Assembly: GCF_000341085.1 (NCBI RefSeq)
Contig: NZ_ANBA01000018.1
Span: 1 to 64,000 of the forward strand
Length of the DNA stretch: 64,000 bases
Reading direction: 5' to 3'
Origin: Nocardiopsis ganjiahuensis DSM 45031
Lineage (GTDB): Bacteria > Actinomycetota > Actinomycetes > Streptosporangiales > Streptosporangiaceae
Made by a program: the position numbers and the translations under genes. The notes under the pieces were generated by a model. It was not told the origin of the DNA and did no database searches. It saw only the letters and a program-made list of their open reading frames with translations. Of the stretch, positions 18,551 through 25,886 are shown in pieces; within the stretch, counting starts at the first letter, position 1, and every line of letters starts with the position of its first letter.

Positions 18551-19636
18551 GTGAGTCTGTCTATCGGGATCGTCGGCCTGCCCAACGTTGGCAAGTCCAC
18601 CCTTTTCAACGCGCTGACCAAGAACGACGCTCTGGCCGCGAACTACCCGTTCGCGACCATCGAGCCCAATGTCGGAGTCGTGGGCGTGCCCGATGCCCGG
18701 CTCGCGAAGCTGGCCGAGATCTTCGGCTCGGCGAAGATCTTGCCTGCCACGGTGGACTTCGTCGACATCGCGGGCATCGTGCGCGGCGCCTCCACAGGTG
18801 AGGGCCTGGGTAACAAGTTCCTCGCCAACATCCGCGAGAGCGACGCGATCTGCCAGGTCATCCGGGCCTTCGAGGACGCCGACGTCACACACGTCGACGG
18901 TGACGTCGAGCCCTCCCGCGACATCGAGACCATCAACACCGAGCTGATCCTCGCCGACCTCCAGACCCTGGAGAAGGCGATTCCGCGCCTGGAGAAGGAC
19001 GCCAAGCGCAACGCCAAGGACAAGGACTCCCAGGAGCTCCTCAAGGCCGCCAAGGCCGCGCAGGAGATCCTCGACGAGGGCGTCTCCCTGTCCCAGGCCA
19101 AGGACGTGGATCTGGACCGGCTGCGTGAGCTGAGCCTGCTCACCGTCAAGCCGTTCATCTACGTGTTCAACCTCGACAGCGACGAACTCGGCGACGAGGC
19201 CCTGCGCGCCAAGCTCCAGGAGCTGGTCGCCCCGGCCGAGGCCATCTTCCTCGACGCCAAGATCGAGGCGGAGCTGGCCGAGCTGGAGGACGACGAGGCC
19301 CAGGAACTGCTGGAGTCCCTCGGCCAGACCGAGTCCGGCCTGGCCCAGCTCGCCCGGGTCGGCTTCTCCACCCTGGGGCTGCAGACCTACCTGACCGCAG
19401 GGCCCAAGGAGACCCGCGCCTGGACGATCGACCAGGGTGCCACCGCCCCCGAGGCGGCCGGGGTCATCCACACCGACTTCCAGCGCGGCTTCATCAAGGC
19501 CGAGATCGTCTCCTTCGACGACCTGGTCGCGGCCGGGGACATGCAGTCCGCCCGCTCCGCGGGCAAGGTCCGCATCGAGGGCAAGGACTACGTGATGGCC
19601 GACGGCGACGTGGTGGAGTTCCGCTTCAACGTCTGA
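18551..19636 (+). CDS. ychF: redox-regulated ATPase YchF
   Basis: A 361-residue Obg-family ATPase that binds ATP rather than GTP and interacts with ribosomes. The P-loop GLPNVGKST is at residues 8-16, switch-region DFVDIAGIVRGAS near 67, and a C-terminal TGS-like domain ends DGDVVEFRFNV. The GTG at 18551 matches the universally conserved start SLSIGIVGLPN. The last 31 coding bases are repeated exactly at 27092-27122, marking the gene's 3' end as an insertion site for the downstream island. The gene itself is intact. Confidence 0.95.
   Translation: MSLSIGIVGLPNVGKSTLFNALTKNDALAANYPFATIEPNVGVVGVPDARLAKLAEIFGSAKILPATVDFVDIAGIVRGASTGEGLGNKFLANIRESDAICQVIRAFEDADVTHVDGDVEPSRDIETINTELILADLQTLEKAIPRLEKDAKRNAKDKDSQELLKAAKAAQEILDEGVSLSQAKDVDLDRLRELSLLTVKPFIYVFNLDSDELGDEALRAKLQELVAPAEAIFLDAKIEAELAELEDDEAQELLESLGQTESGLAQLARVGFSTLGLQTYLTAGPKETRAWTIDQGATAPEAAGVIHTDFQRGFIKAEIVSFDDLVAAGDMQSARSAGKVRIEGKDYVMADGDVVEFRFNV
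19604..19634 (+). repeat. attL-like 31-bp direct repeat at ychF 3' end
   Basis: The final 31 coding bases of ychF (from GGCGACGTGG to CAACGTCT) recur without a mismatch at 27092-27122. Sequence outside the repeat differs on both sides. This is the pattern left when an element integrates into the 3' end of a gene and restores it. Confidence 0.8.
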
Positions 19637-19651
19637 TCCGAAGCCACACGG

Positions 19652-19677
19652 GGGCGGGCCGAGTTCTCGGCCCGCCC
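19652..19677 (+). terminator. ychF terminator
   Basis: Twelve-base arms GGGCGGGCCGAG and CTCGGCCCGCCC enclose TT just after the ychF stop. A close copy lies at 27674-27705. Confidence 0.8.
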
Positions 19678-19714
19678 TATCCGCGCCGACACGCGCCCGC
19701 CGGCCCGCCCAGGG

Positions 19715-20662
19715 CTAGGCGCTGTTTCCTGGACGGTTCCTCGGATGAGCCCGCACGCGCTGTCGGTACCGGAGAGGCGACTCGCCCACAACACGCTTGA
19801 ACGCTGTGCTGAAGGCGCCCTCGGACGCGTAGCCCAGCTCCGAGGCCAGGGCTGAGACCCGGGCGTTGCTGTCCCGCAGTGCGCGTCGTGCGAGCAGCAT
19901 GCGCCAGCGGCTGAGGTAGGTCAGCGGCGGTTCACCCGCCGCCTTACGGAAGCGCTGGGCGAAGGATGTGCGCGACATGGCGGCGGCGCGTGCGAGATCA
20001 TGGAGACCCCACGGCTGCTCCGGATGTTCGTGCATGAGGTCGAGTGCGGGCCGTAGCCGTTCATCCTGAAGGACACCGAGCCATCCCGCGGGGAGTTCGG
20101 AGCTATCGGCGTAGGCCCTCAACACCTCCAGCAGTAGGAGTTGGCCGTGTTGGCGGATCGCGAATGCTGAACCGGCCCGACCTTCGGTCACCTCGTCGAG
20201 GAGGCGGTGAAGGCTGCCGCGCAGGGGAGCCGAATCCGCTGCCGACGTTCGAACGAGCGCCGCCGGCGGCAGGACGTTCAGCAGCAGTGCCCTGCCGACA
20301 GGGGTGAGTTCGATGCGACCGCCCACGATGACATCGTCCGCCTCACGATCCGCCGCGATGAGACGAGCGGAGGAGAAGTCCTCCTCGGGCGTGATTTCAT
20401 GGCGTGCTCCGTCACCTGAACCGCCTTCGATCTCCAGCCACGATCTGTCGTTCAAAATGACGACGTCCCCTGGCCCGAGTGAGATCGGGGCCGTGATGCC
20501 GTCTGTGTCGAGCCGGGCGCGACCGCACACCACGGCGACGAATTTCAGCGGAATGCGGACTTCGGCGCGGCTGACCCATCGGCCCCGCACGGCGATACCG
20601 CCGGAGAGCACGCCACGAACCTCGACGAGATCCAGCACCTCGGACAGACGATCAGTGACCAT
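19715..20662 (-). CDS. AraC family transcriptional regulator
   Basis: A 315-residue regulator with an N-terminal cupin (AraC-binding-like, about residues 20-170) and a C-terminal AraC helix-turn-helix pair (about 205-300: WGLHDLARAAAMSRTSFAQRF, then YLSRWRMLLARRALRD and VGESPLRYR). The start at 20662 matches the usual N-terminus (VTDRLSEVLDLVEVRG); a start at 20701 would add 13 residues. It diverges from an SDR gene only 73 bp away and probably controls it, a common pairing. It is island cargo, directly after ychF. Confidence 0.88.
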   Translation of the reverse strand: MVTDRLSEVLDLVEVRGVLSGGIAVRGRWVSRAEVRIPLKFVAVVCGRARLDTDGITAPISLGPGDVVILNDRSWLEIEGGSGDGARHEITPEEDFSSARLIAADREADDVIVGGRIELTPVGRALLLNVLPPAALVRTSAADSAPLRGSLHRLLDEVTEGRAGSAFAIRQHGQLLLLEVLRAYADSSELPAGWLGVLQDERLRPALDLMHEHPEQPWGLHDLARAAAMSRTSFAQRFRKAAGEPPLTYLSRWRMLLARRALRDSNARVSALASELGYASEGAFSTAFKRVVGESPLRYRQRVRAHPRNRPGNSA

Positions 20663-20735
20663 GTCCGTACTCTCGCGTAAGAAAACGGGACTGACAACCA
20701 TTCACAGTGCGCACTCGGCTGGCGAGGATGGTGGC

Positions 20736-21743
20736 ATGGCTGAGAACACCGCACACAAACAGCACCCCGTGGGCTCGGGGTTCACCGCCTCGGCGACAGC
20801 GCAGGACGTCCTGGCGGGCATCGACCTCTCGGGTAGGAACGCCGTCATCACGGGAGGGCACGCCGGAATCGGGCTGGAGACCACGCGCGCACTGAGCAGA
20901 GCCGGGGCCTCGGTGACCATCGGTGCGCGCGACCCGGGACGCGCGGCAGAGGCGGTGAAGGGGATCGAGCGAGTCGGGGTCGGTCGGCTTGATCTCCTCG
21001 ACCCCGCGTCGATCGACGCCTTCGCCGCCAGCTTCGTCGAATCGGGGCGACCGCTGCACATTCTGATCAACAACGCCGGCTCTCCCCCTGGGGAGCTCGT
21101 ACGGGACGTACGCGGCTACGAGGCGCAGTTCGCGACCAACCACCTCGGCCACTTCCAGCTCACCCGGGCGTTGCTGCCGTCGCTACGAGCAGCTCAGGGT
21201 GCACGTGTCGTCAATGTGTCCTCGGGAGCACAGCGGTTCTCCGACATCTTGTGGGATGACCCGAACTTCCAGGTCACCGAGTATTCACCCGGCCTTGCCT
21301 ACGCGCAGTCCAAGACCGCGAACGTCCTGTTCGCGGTCGGACTCGACCACCGGTGGGCGGAGGACGGGATCCGTGGGTACGCCGCCCATCCAGGTGTCGT
21401 CGTCGGTACCAACTTGAACAGCGCGGCGGGTGGGGAGGCGCTGCGCGCCCAGGGCCTGATCGATGAGTCCGGGCACCCGGTCATCGACCCCGAACACGGG
21501 AAGAAGACGCCGCAGCAGGGAGCCGGCACCATCGTGTTCGCGGCTACTAGCCCATTGCTCGCCCGGATCGGCGGTGTCTATCTCAAAGACAACGACATCT
21601 CGCCCTTGGACGATGAGCCGAGGCCGATGTCCGCAGCCAGTCCTCCGGCAGAGGTCATGTCACATTCCATCGACCCGCGATCGGCGCAGCGCCTCTGGGA
21701 GTTGAGCGAGCAGCTCCTCGAGGCGCCGACGCGATCGAACTGA
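20736..21743 (+). CDS. short-chain dehydrogenase/reductase
   Basis: A 335-residue NAD(P)-dependent oxidoreductase. The cofactor motif TGGHAGIGLET lies near residue 40, NNAG near 118, the catalytic Ser in VVNVSSGA near 165 and the active-site YAQSK near 197. It is longer than classical SDRs (about 250) and resembles retinol-dehydrogenase/WW-oxidoreductase-like SDRs. GAGG precedes the ATG at 20736. It is divergent from the AraC regulator, the probable controller. The substrate is unknown. Confidence 0.88.
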   Translation: MAENTAHKQHPVGSGFTASATAQDVLAGIDLSGRNAVITGGHAGIGLETTRALSRAGASVTIGARDPGRAAEAVKGIERVGVGRLDLLDPASIDAFAASFVESGRPLHILINNAGSPPGELVRDVRGYEAQFATNHLGHFQLTRALLPSLRAAQGARVVNVSSGAQRFSDILWDDPNFQVTEYSPGLAYAQSKTANVLFAVGLDHRWAEDGIRGYAAHPGVVVGTNLNSAAGGEALRAQGLIDESGHPVIDPEHGKKTPQQGAGTIVFAATSPLLARIGGVYLKDNDISPLDDEPRPMSAASPPAEVMSHSIDPRSAQRLWELSEQLLEAPTRSN

Positions 21744-22006
21744 GAGTTCATTCGGAGAGGCACCGGGTGGTTCCCTGGAGCAGCGGGACGGGCACGGGCC
21801 TGAATGATCGAGTTGTCGTCGCCGTGGTGGCCAAACCGGTGCTGCGCGCCGGGAGCGTGCCGCTGTCCCGCAACTCCTGGTCGGGAACCTCCTCGGTCCG
21901 GGGCCTGGGTGATCGGCGCGGTGTTCGCCGCGGTCGGGGTGACCTTCTGTGGCGCGCTGGTGGTGGGTCGGCCGCCGCGATCGGACCGGATACGGCGACC
22001 GGCCGG
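21744..22006. other. decayed stretch with membrane-protein-like remnant
   Basis: No intact gene is present. On the plus strand a hydrophobic segment (GAWVIGAVFAAVGVTFCGAL at about 21900-21960) reads like the last helix of a transporter but has no start or conserved partner. It may be debris from an earlier rearrangement, consistent with the abnormal end of the adjacent MFS gene. Confidence 0.3.
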
Positions 22007-23125
22007 CTACCGGGGCCGTAGCCGCAGGGCGTCCATGCCGCCGTCCACGGCCAGGATTCCGGCGGGGATGTAGCCGGAGATATTGAGCGCGGCGTTGGAC
22101 TCGGCGCGCCGGCCCGGAGAGATGCGCGTGGCGATGAGTGTGAGGCCGGCGAGCTGGCCGAGTCCCTGGGCGGTGCCCGCAAGCAGCGCGGCCACAAGGA
22201 AGATCGGCCACCACGGCGTCACCGTCACAGCCAGGGCAAGCATCCCCATCGAGGCCACAGCGGCGATGGAACTGAGTGCGAGATGGGAGCGAGTGTTGAG
22301 GCTTCCCGCAGCGAATTGGATCCCGGTTGCGAGCAGGAACATGGCGCAGGCGACGACCCCGGCGATCAAGGGGTCCGGAGCGCCGATGGGGCGGGCCAGC
22401 ACCGATGGTCCCAGCGAGAGCACGAAAGACGTTGCTGTGATGCCCGGGCCGAAGGTCGCTGTACCCCACAGGAGCTCACGTTTGCGATCACGTGGGGGCG
22501 TCGGTCAGCGAAGGAGTCGTTCATGCGTGCGTCCGACGTGCGCTGGCTGTGCCAGCGGCAATTGCGTGCTGACTGCCAGGGCCGCGATTCCCAGCGCCGT
22601 GACGATGGCGAAGGTCCACAGCTGCGGTGTGGCGGTGGTCTTCGCGGTAATGCCCGAGAGCATCGGGCCGAGTCCTGCGCCAAGCACCATAGAGGCGGAC
22701 GCGATGAGCCCTCCGGCTCTCTTGCTGGCGGTCGGGGCGACATCGACGACCGCGGCCATTCCCGCGGTCACAGCGCCGCCAACGGCCATGCCGGCGAGCA
22801 GGCGGGCTGCTAAGAGCCAAAGCACGCCTTGGGCCAGCAGGAACAGCGCACCGGACAGGATCGCGACCAGCATCGCGGGGATCAGGACCAGGCGACGTCC
22901 GTATCGGTCCGCGAGCCGTCCTGCGACGACCAGCGTCCCCACTAGGCCGACCATGTAGCAGGCGAAGATTATGGTGAGTACCCCTGAGGAGAAGCCCCAC
23001 TGCCGCTGCCACTCGACATACAGCGGCGTCGGTGCGTTGGACAGCACGAACACGGACACGACCGTCAGTGCTGCTGCCAGGGACCAACCGAGATTCCGCT
23101 GTTCGACTGCTCTCATCACCTGCAC
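22007..23125 (-). pseudogene. MFS transporter interrupted by an in-frame TGA
   Basis: A major-facilitator efflux gene. The first 206 codons give six helices with the family loop GRLADRYGRRL, then a TGA at 22505-22507 stops translation. The same frame stays open from there to 22007 and continues with helices 7-12-like sequence (SFVLSLGPSVLARPIG, AAVASMGMLALAVTV, AGTAQGLGQLAGLTL), so one base change (for example CGA to TGA) explains the break. The C-terminus also ends abruptly after NISGYIPAGILAV, earlier than usual. It is divergent from an ArsR-like gene that probably repressed it. Confidence 0.75.
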
Positions 23126-23178
23126 CGCCTAGTTCGAAGTTCCTCGTAGTTGTACGAATTGAGTCGAACTTACCATCA

Positions 23179-23196
23179 GTACGAAGAATCTCGTAC
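23179..23196. promoter_or_regulatory. candidate operator for the ArsR-like regulator
   Basis: GTACGA and TCGTAC are exact inverted arms six bases apart, 18 bp before the regulator's ATG. Related GTACGAA and TCGAAC half-sites lie at about 23130-23170, toward the MFS gene. Confidence 0.5.
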
Positions 23197-23214
23197 ATCG
23201 AGTAGACTGCGGTC

Positions 23215-23586
23215 ATGCACACACTTGCGCAGACCTACATGCTGGGCGAGGCTCCGGGCGAACTCCCCGGCCGGCTGCCCGAACCGGCGGCTGAGAACAT
23301 CCGCCTTGAGCGCGTCATGGGCGTGCTGGCCGAGCCTTTGCGGCTGACGATCGTGCAGCGACTCCTGCTGGCATCTGAAGACTTCGATCAGACCTGCGGG
23401 TGGTTCGGCTTCGACCGCCCGAAGTCCACGCTGACCCACCATTTCAAGGCGCTGCGCGAGGCCGGCATCATCACGCAGCGCCAGTACGGCCTCGAGCGAC
23501 GCAGTCGAGTCCGCCTCGAAGACCTGAACGCCCGCTTCCCCGGTCTCGTCGATCTCGTACTCAACTGGACGCCCGACGCGACCTGA
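23215..23586 (+). CDS. ArsR-like winged-helix regulator
   Basis: A 123-residue protein. After about 30 non-conserved residues comes a winged helix: LERVMGVLAEPLRLTIVQRL, the recognition segment KSTLTHHFKALREAGIITQR and a wing with RRSRVRLEDL. That is the ArsR layout; no metal-binding CxC motif is seen, so the signal is probably an organic compound or redox. It is divergent from the broken MFS gene with 89 bp between, containing inverted repeats. The leader is very short. Confidence 0.8.
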   Translation: MHTLAQTYMLGEAPGELPGRLPEPAAENIRLERVMGVLAEPLRLTIVQRLLLASEDFDQTCGWFGFDRPKSTLTHHFKALREAGIITQRQYGLERRSRVRLEDLNARFPGLVDLVLNWTPDAT

Positions 23587-23829
23587 AGCGTCTCGTCAGC
23601 AGAGCTGCAGAGGTTGCTTCGTGCCGGAACTCAGTTGAATTTAGGTTCAATACTTAAAAATCGCCTGGCAGATCAATACTTTTGCCAGTGTCGCGGCCAT
23701 AACTTCTCCCAAAATCTGACAGCAGTGCTGGACACGTGCAAAACCAGGCATCATCGGGACTGCCGCACGGAGCAGTAGCCAGGTTGGCCAAGCCATCGCA
23801 CGAGTCGAGCATGGAGGAGGAGCCTCGAC

Positions 23830-24525
23830 ATGAGCCTGAAAGATGAACTGGACGGGTACGTCCAGAAGACCGTCGACGAGCAGTGGGAGCGTCGCGCAGG
23901 TCAGAAGGTGCCCGACGCCGATGACCTTCCCCTGAAGAACCTTGCCGTCGAGCTCGACGCAACGGTCCTCTACGCGGATCTTGCGTCTTCCACGAAGATG
24001 GTCAAGGGGTATAAGGACTGGTTCGCCGCTGAGATCTACAAGAGCTACCTCTACTGTGCTGCGAAGATCATTCGGGCGCGGGGTGGCATCATCACCGCCT
24101 ACGATGGGGACCGTGTGATGGGTGTGTTCATCGGGGACTCGAAGAACTCCGACGCCGCGAAGTGCGGGCTGCAGATCAATTGGGCATCCAAGAACATCGT
24201 GGCAGCGAAGATCGCCGAGAAGTACCCGAAGAGTACCTTCGTGCTCAAGCAGCGGGTTGGCATCGACACCTCGAAGCTTTTCGTCGCCAGAACAGGCATC
24301 CGAGGCAGCAACGACTTGGTGTGGGTTGGGAACGCGGCAAACAATGCGGCGAAGCTGGCCGCGCTCGAGCCTCGCTACCCGACCTACATCACCGCCGATG
24401 TCTACAGCAGGCTGAGCGAGGCCTCGAAGCTCGGGGGTGACCCGAAGCGGAGCATGTGGACTGACCTGGGAACCTCCGACATGGGCTATCAGATCTACGG
24501 GTCGACGTTTTGGTGGTCGATCTAA
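23830..24525 (+). CDS. class III nucleotidyl cyclase, Pycsar PycC-like (E. coli-type clade)
   Basis: A 231-residue single-domain cyclase. The metal-binding aspartates are D50 in TVLYADLASST and D94 in AYDGDRVMGVF. The transition-state loop reads GNAANNAAKL (N171, with Lys175 where adenylyl cyclases have Arg). The sequence, including LFVARTGIRGSNDLVWVG, closely recalls the E. coli Pycsar pyrimidine cyclase as I remember it, which makes cCMP on phage infection; the product here is not provable by eye. GGAGGAGGAG precedes the ATG. The 243 bp upstream are AT-rich and gene-free. It converges on a second cyclase nine bases away, and no effector follows it on its own strand. Confidence 0.8.
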   Translation: MSLKDELDGYVQKTVDEQWERRAGQKVPDADDLPLKNLAVELDATVLYADLASSTKMVKGYKDWFAAEIYKSYLYCAAKIIRARGGIITAYDGDRVMGVFIGDSKNSDAAKCGLQINWASKNIVAAKIAEKYPKSTFVLKQRVGIDTSKLFVARTGIRGSNDLVWVGNAANNAAKLAALEPRYPTYITADVYSRLSEASKLGGDPKRSMWTDLGTSDMGYQIYGSTFWWSI

Positions 24526-24534
24526 CGTCGGATC

Positions 24535-25266
24535 TCAACCGAGGGCGCTGATCCACTCGTTCATCGGCGGGATGATGGGGTTCCCCTGGTGCACGGTTCC
24601 GATGCCGGACGTCCACTGCGGTCGGAGCAGACCCTGGTTGTTCTCGTTCAGGTTCGAGTAGAGGACATCACCCACGAAGATCGGGCTCGATCCCCAGCCA
24701 CGCCCTGCCAGATGCGCCAGATGGGCTGCTCTGTTGACGACGTCCCCCATGTACACGACGTCGTTGATCGTGCTGCCGCTATACCCGGCCTTGATCATGA
24801 GGACTCGCCCGTACTCGACACCGATGCCGATACCGAGCTGGGTGATCCCTGCCTTCTCGTAGTGGTGGTTGAGGAGCTTCAGGAGGGTATTGGCCTGTGC
24901 AGCGATTGCGAACACATCGTCGATGTGATTGACCTGCGTCGTCTTGTAGGAGGCCCACACGCAGTCGCCGACGATATTCACCTCGCGCACGTAGGGGTCG
25001 GAGTTGAGGACAGCGACCATCTCCGAGATGAATGACCGATAGATCTTCGCAAGAACGGGCCGCTTGTGCTTCGACATCAGGCCGGAGGAGTCTCGGATGT
25101 CAATGAAGATCGCCGAGCACATTCCATAGAAGCCGTTCGCGAACGTGAGCTTGTCCCGGTCGGGGAGCCCGTCAACCTCCTCGTACGCCCCCGCCGGCTG
25201 ATCCAGGATCGATTTGATCCGGGCCGAGCTGGCCGTCCAGTCGTATGGTCTGTAGTTGCCGTCCAT
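24535..25266 (-). CDS. pycC: class III nucleotidyl cyclase, Pycsar PycC
   Basis: A 243-residue cyclase, second gene of a two-gene operon with the PycTM effector. Metal aspartates are D56 (AIFIDIRDSSGL) and D101 (VNIVGDCVWASY). The catalytic loop is MGDVVNRAAHLA, with N178 kept and His182 in place of the usual Arg. Segments such as LTFANGFYGMCSAIF and KHKRPVLAKIYRSFISE fit PycC proteins paired with PycTM in other bacteria (from memory). The expected product is cUMP or cCMP. The ATG at 25266 lies 7 nt after the effector stop, with AGGG overlapping it. GC content is visibly lower than in the backbone, supporting transfer. Confidence 0.82.
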   Translation of the reverse strand: MDGNYRPYDWTASSARIKSILDQPAGAYEEVDGLPDRDKLTFANGFYGMCSAIFIDIRDSSGLMSKHKRPVLAKIYRSFISEMVAVLNSDPYVREVNIVGDCVWASYKTTQVNHIDDVFAIAAQANTLLKLLNHHYEKAGITQLGIGIGVEYGRVLMIKAGYSGSTINDVVYMGDVVNRAAHLAHLAGRGWGSSPIFVGDVLYSNLNENNQGLLRPQWTSGIGTVHQGNPIIPPMNEWISALG

Positions 25267-25273
25267 CTGCGCC

Positions 25274-25870
25274 CTAGCTGTTCGTGTTGCCGATGACGAG
25301 GGCCAGGATCGCGATCGCGGCACCTGCAGCGAGTGCGCACCGGATGGCCCGCTTTGCGGCGGTTGCTTTCACCGTGGCGATACGCGCATTGACATGGATC
25401 TGATCTGCGAGATCCTTCGTCAGCCCGACAGGATCAGAGGTCAGAGTGTGGAGCACCTCGCTGTACTCCTGCCGTTTGCCCCTGAAGTTTCGATCGATGC
25501 TGGCAAAGAACAGCCTGTTGATCGCGTCCCGATCTGCATCCTTGTCCTTCACCCGCGGTGTCAGCGTCCATCCACACAAAGCGCCCGTGATGACCAGCAA
25601 GAGGCACGCGATGACAACCAGACTGTCGAACACCGCAGTCCGATGAGTGAAGTCCTTTGCGAGGTTGAATGTCGTCGTCGCCATCACCCCGGTGAAGGCC
25701 AGCGTCACACCGGCCTTCGCATCCGAGTGGCGAATCCACTCGTTCATCAATGCGAGTGTCTTCCATGCATGGTCCGGGTTCGGCTCGGGGGAGCTGACGG
25801 GCGTGGGCAAGTCGTGTGAACGGCCCTCGGTGGCCCGTCGTCCTCCGAGCCAGGACGGCATTCGAAACAT
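25274..25870 (-). CDS. pycTM: Pycsar membrane effector PycTM (DUF5706-like)
   Basis: A 198-residue effector thought to disrupt the inner membrane when it binds a cyclic pyrimidine nucleotide, killing the infected cell before phage release. The hallmark motif LMNEWIRHSDAKAG is at residues 41-54. Predicted helices are 52-71, 82-103 and 177-194, with a soluble ligand-binding region (about 104-176) between the second and third. It is the first gene of the operon, followed 7 nt later by the cyclase. An IS begins 16 bp upstream of the start codon; no good ribosome-binding site is left, so expression may be leaderless or impaired. Confidence 0.82.
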   Translation of the reverse strand: MFRMPSWLGGRRATEGRSHDLPTPVSSPEPNPDHAWKTLALMNEWIRHSDAKAGVTLAFTGVMATTTFNLAKDFTHRTAVFDSLVVIACLLLVITGALCGWTLTPRVKDKDADRDAINRLFFASIDRNFRGKRQEYSEVLHTLTSDPVGLTKDLADQIHVNARIATVKATAAKRAIRCALAAGAAIAILALVIGNTNS

Positions 25871-25886
25871 GGCTCTAGGGTACTAA

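Noticed and set aside
23830..25266. The two cyclases as ordinary adenylyl cyclases of cAMP signalling
   Set aside because: Both are single small domains with PycC-like sequence and one is operonic with a PycTM-type effector; no CRP-like gene is nearby. Biochemistry could still overturn this.
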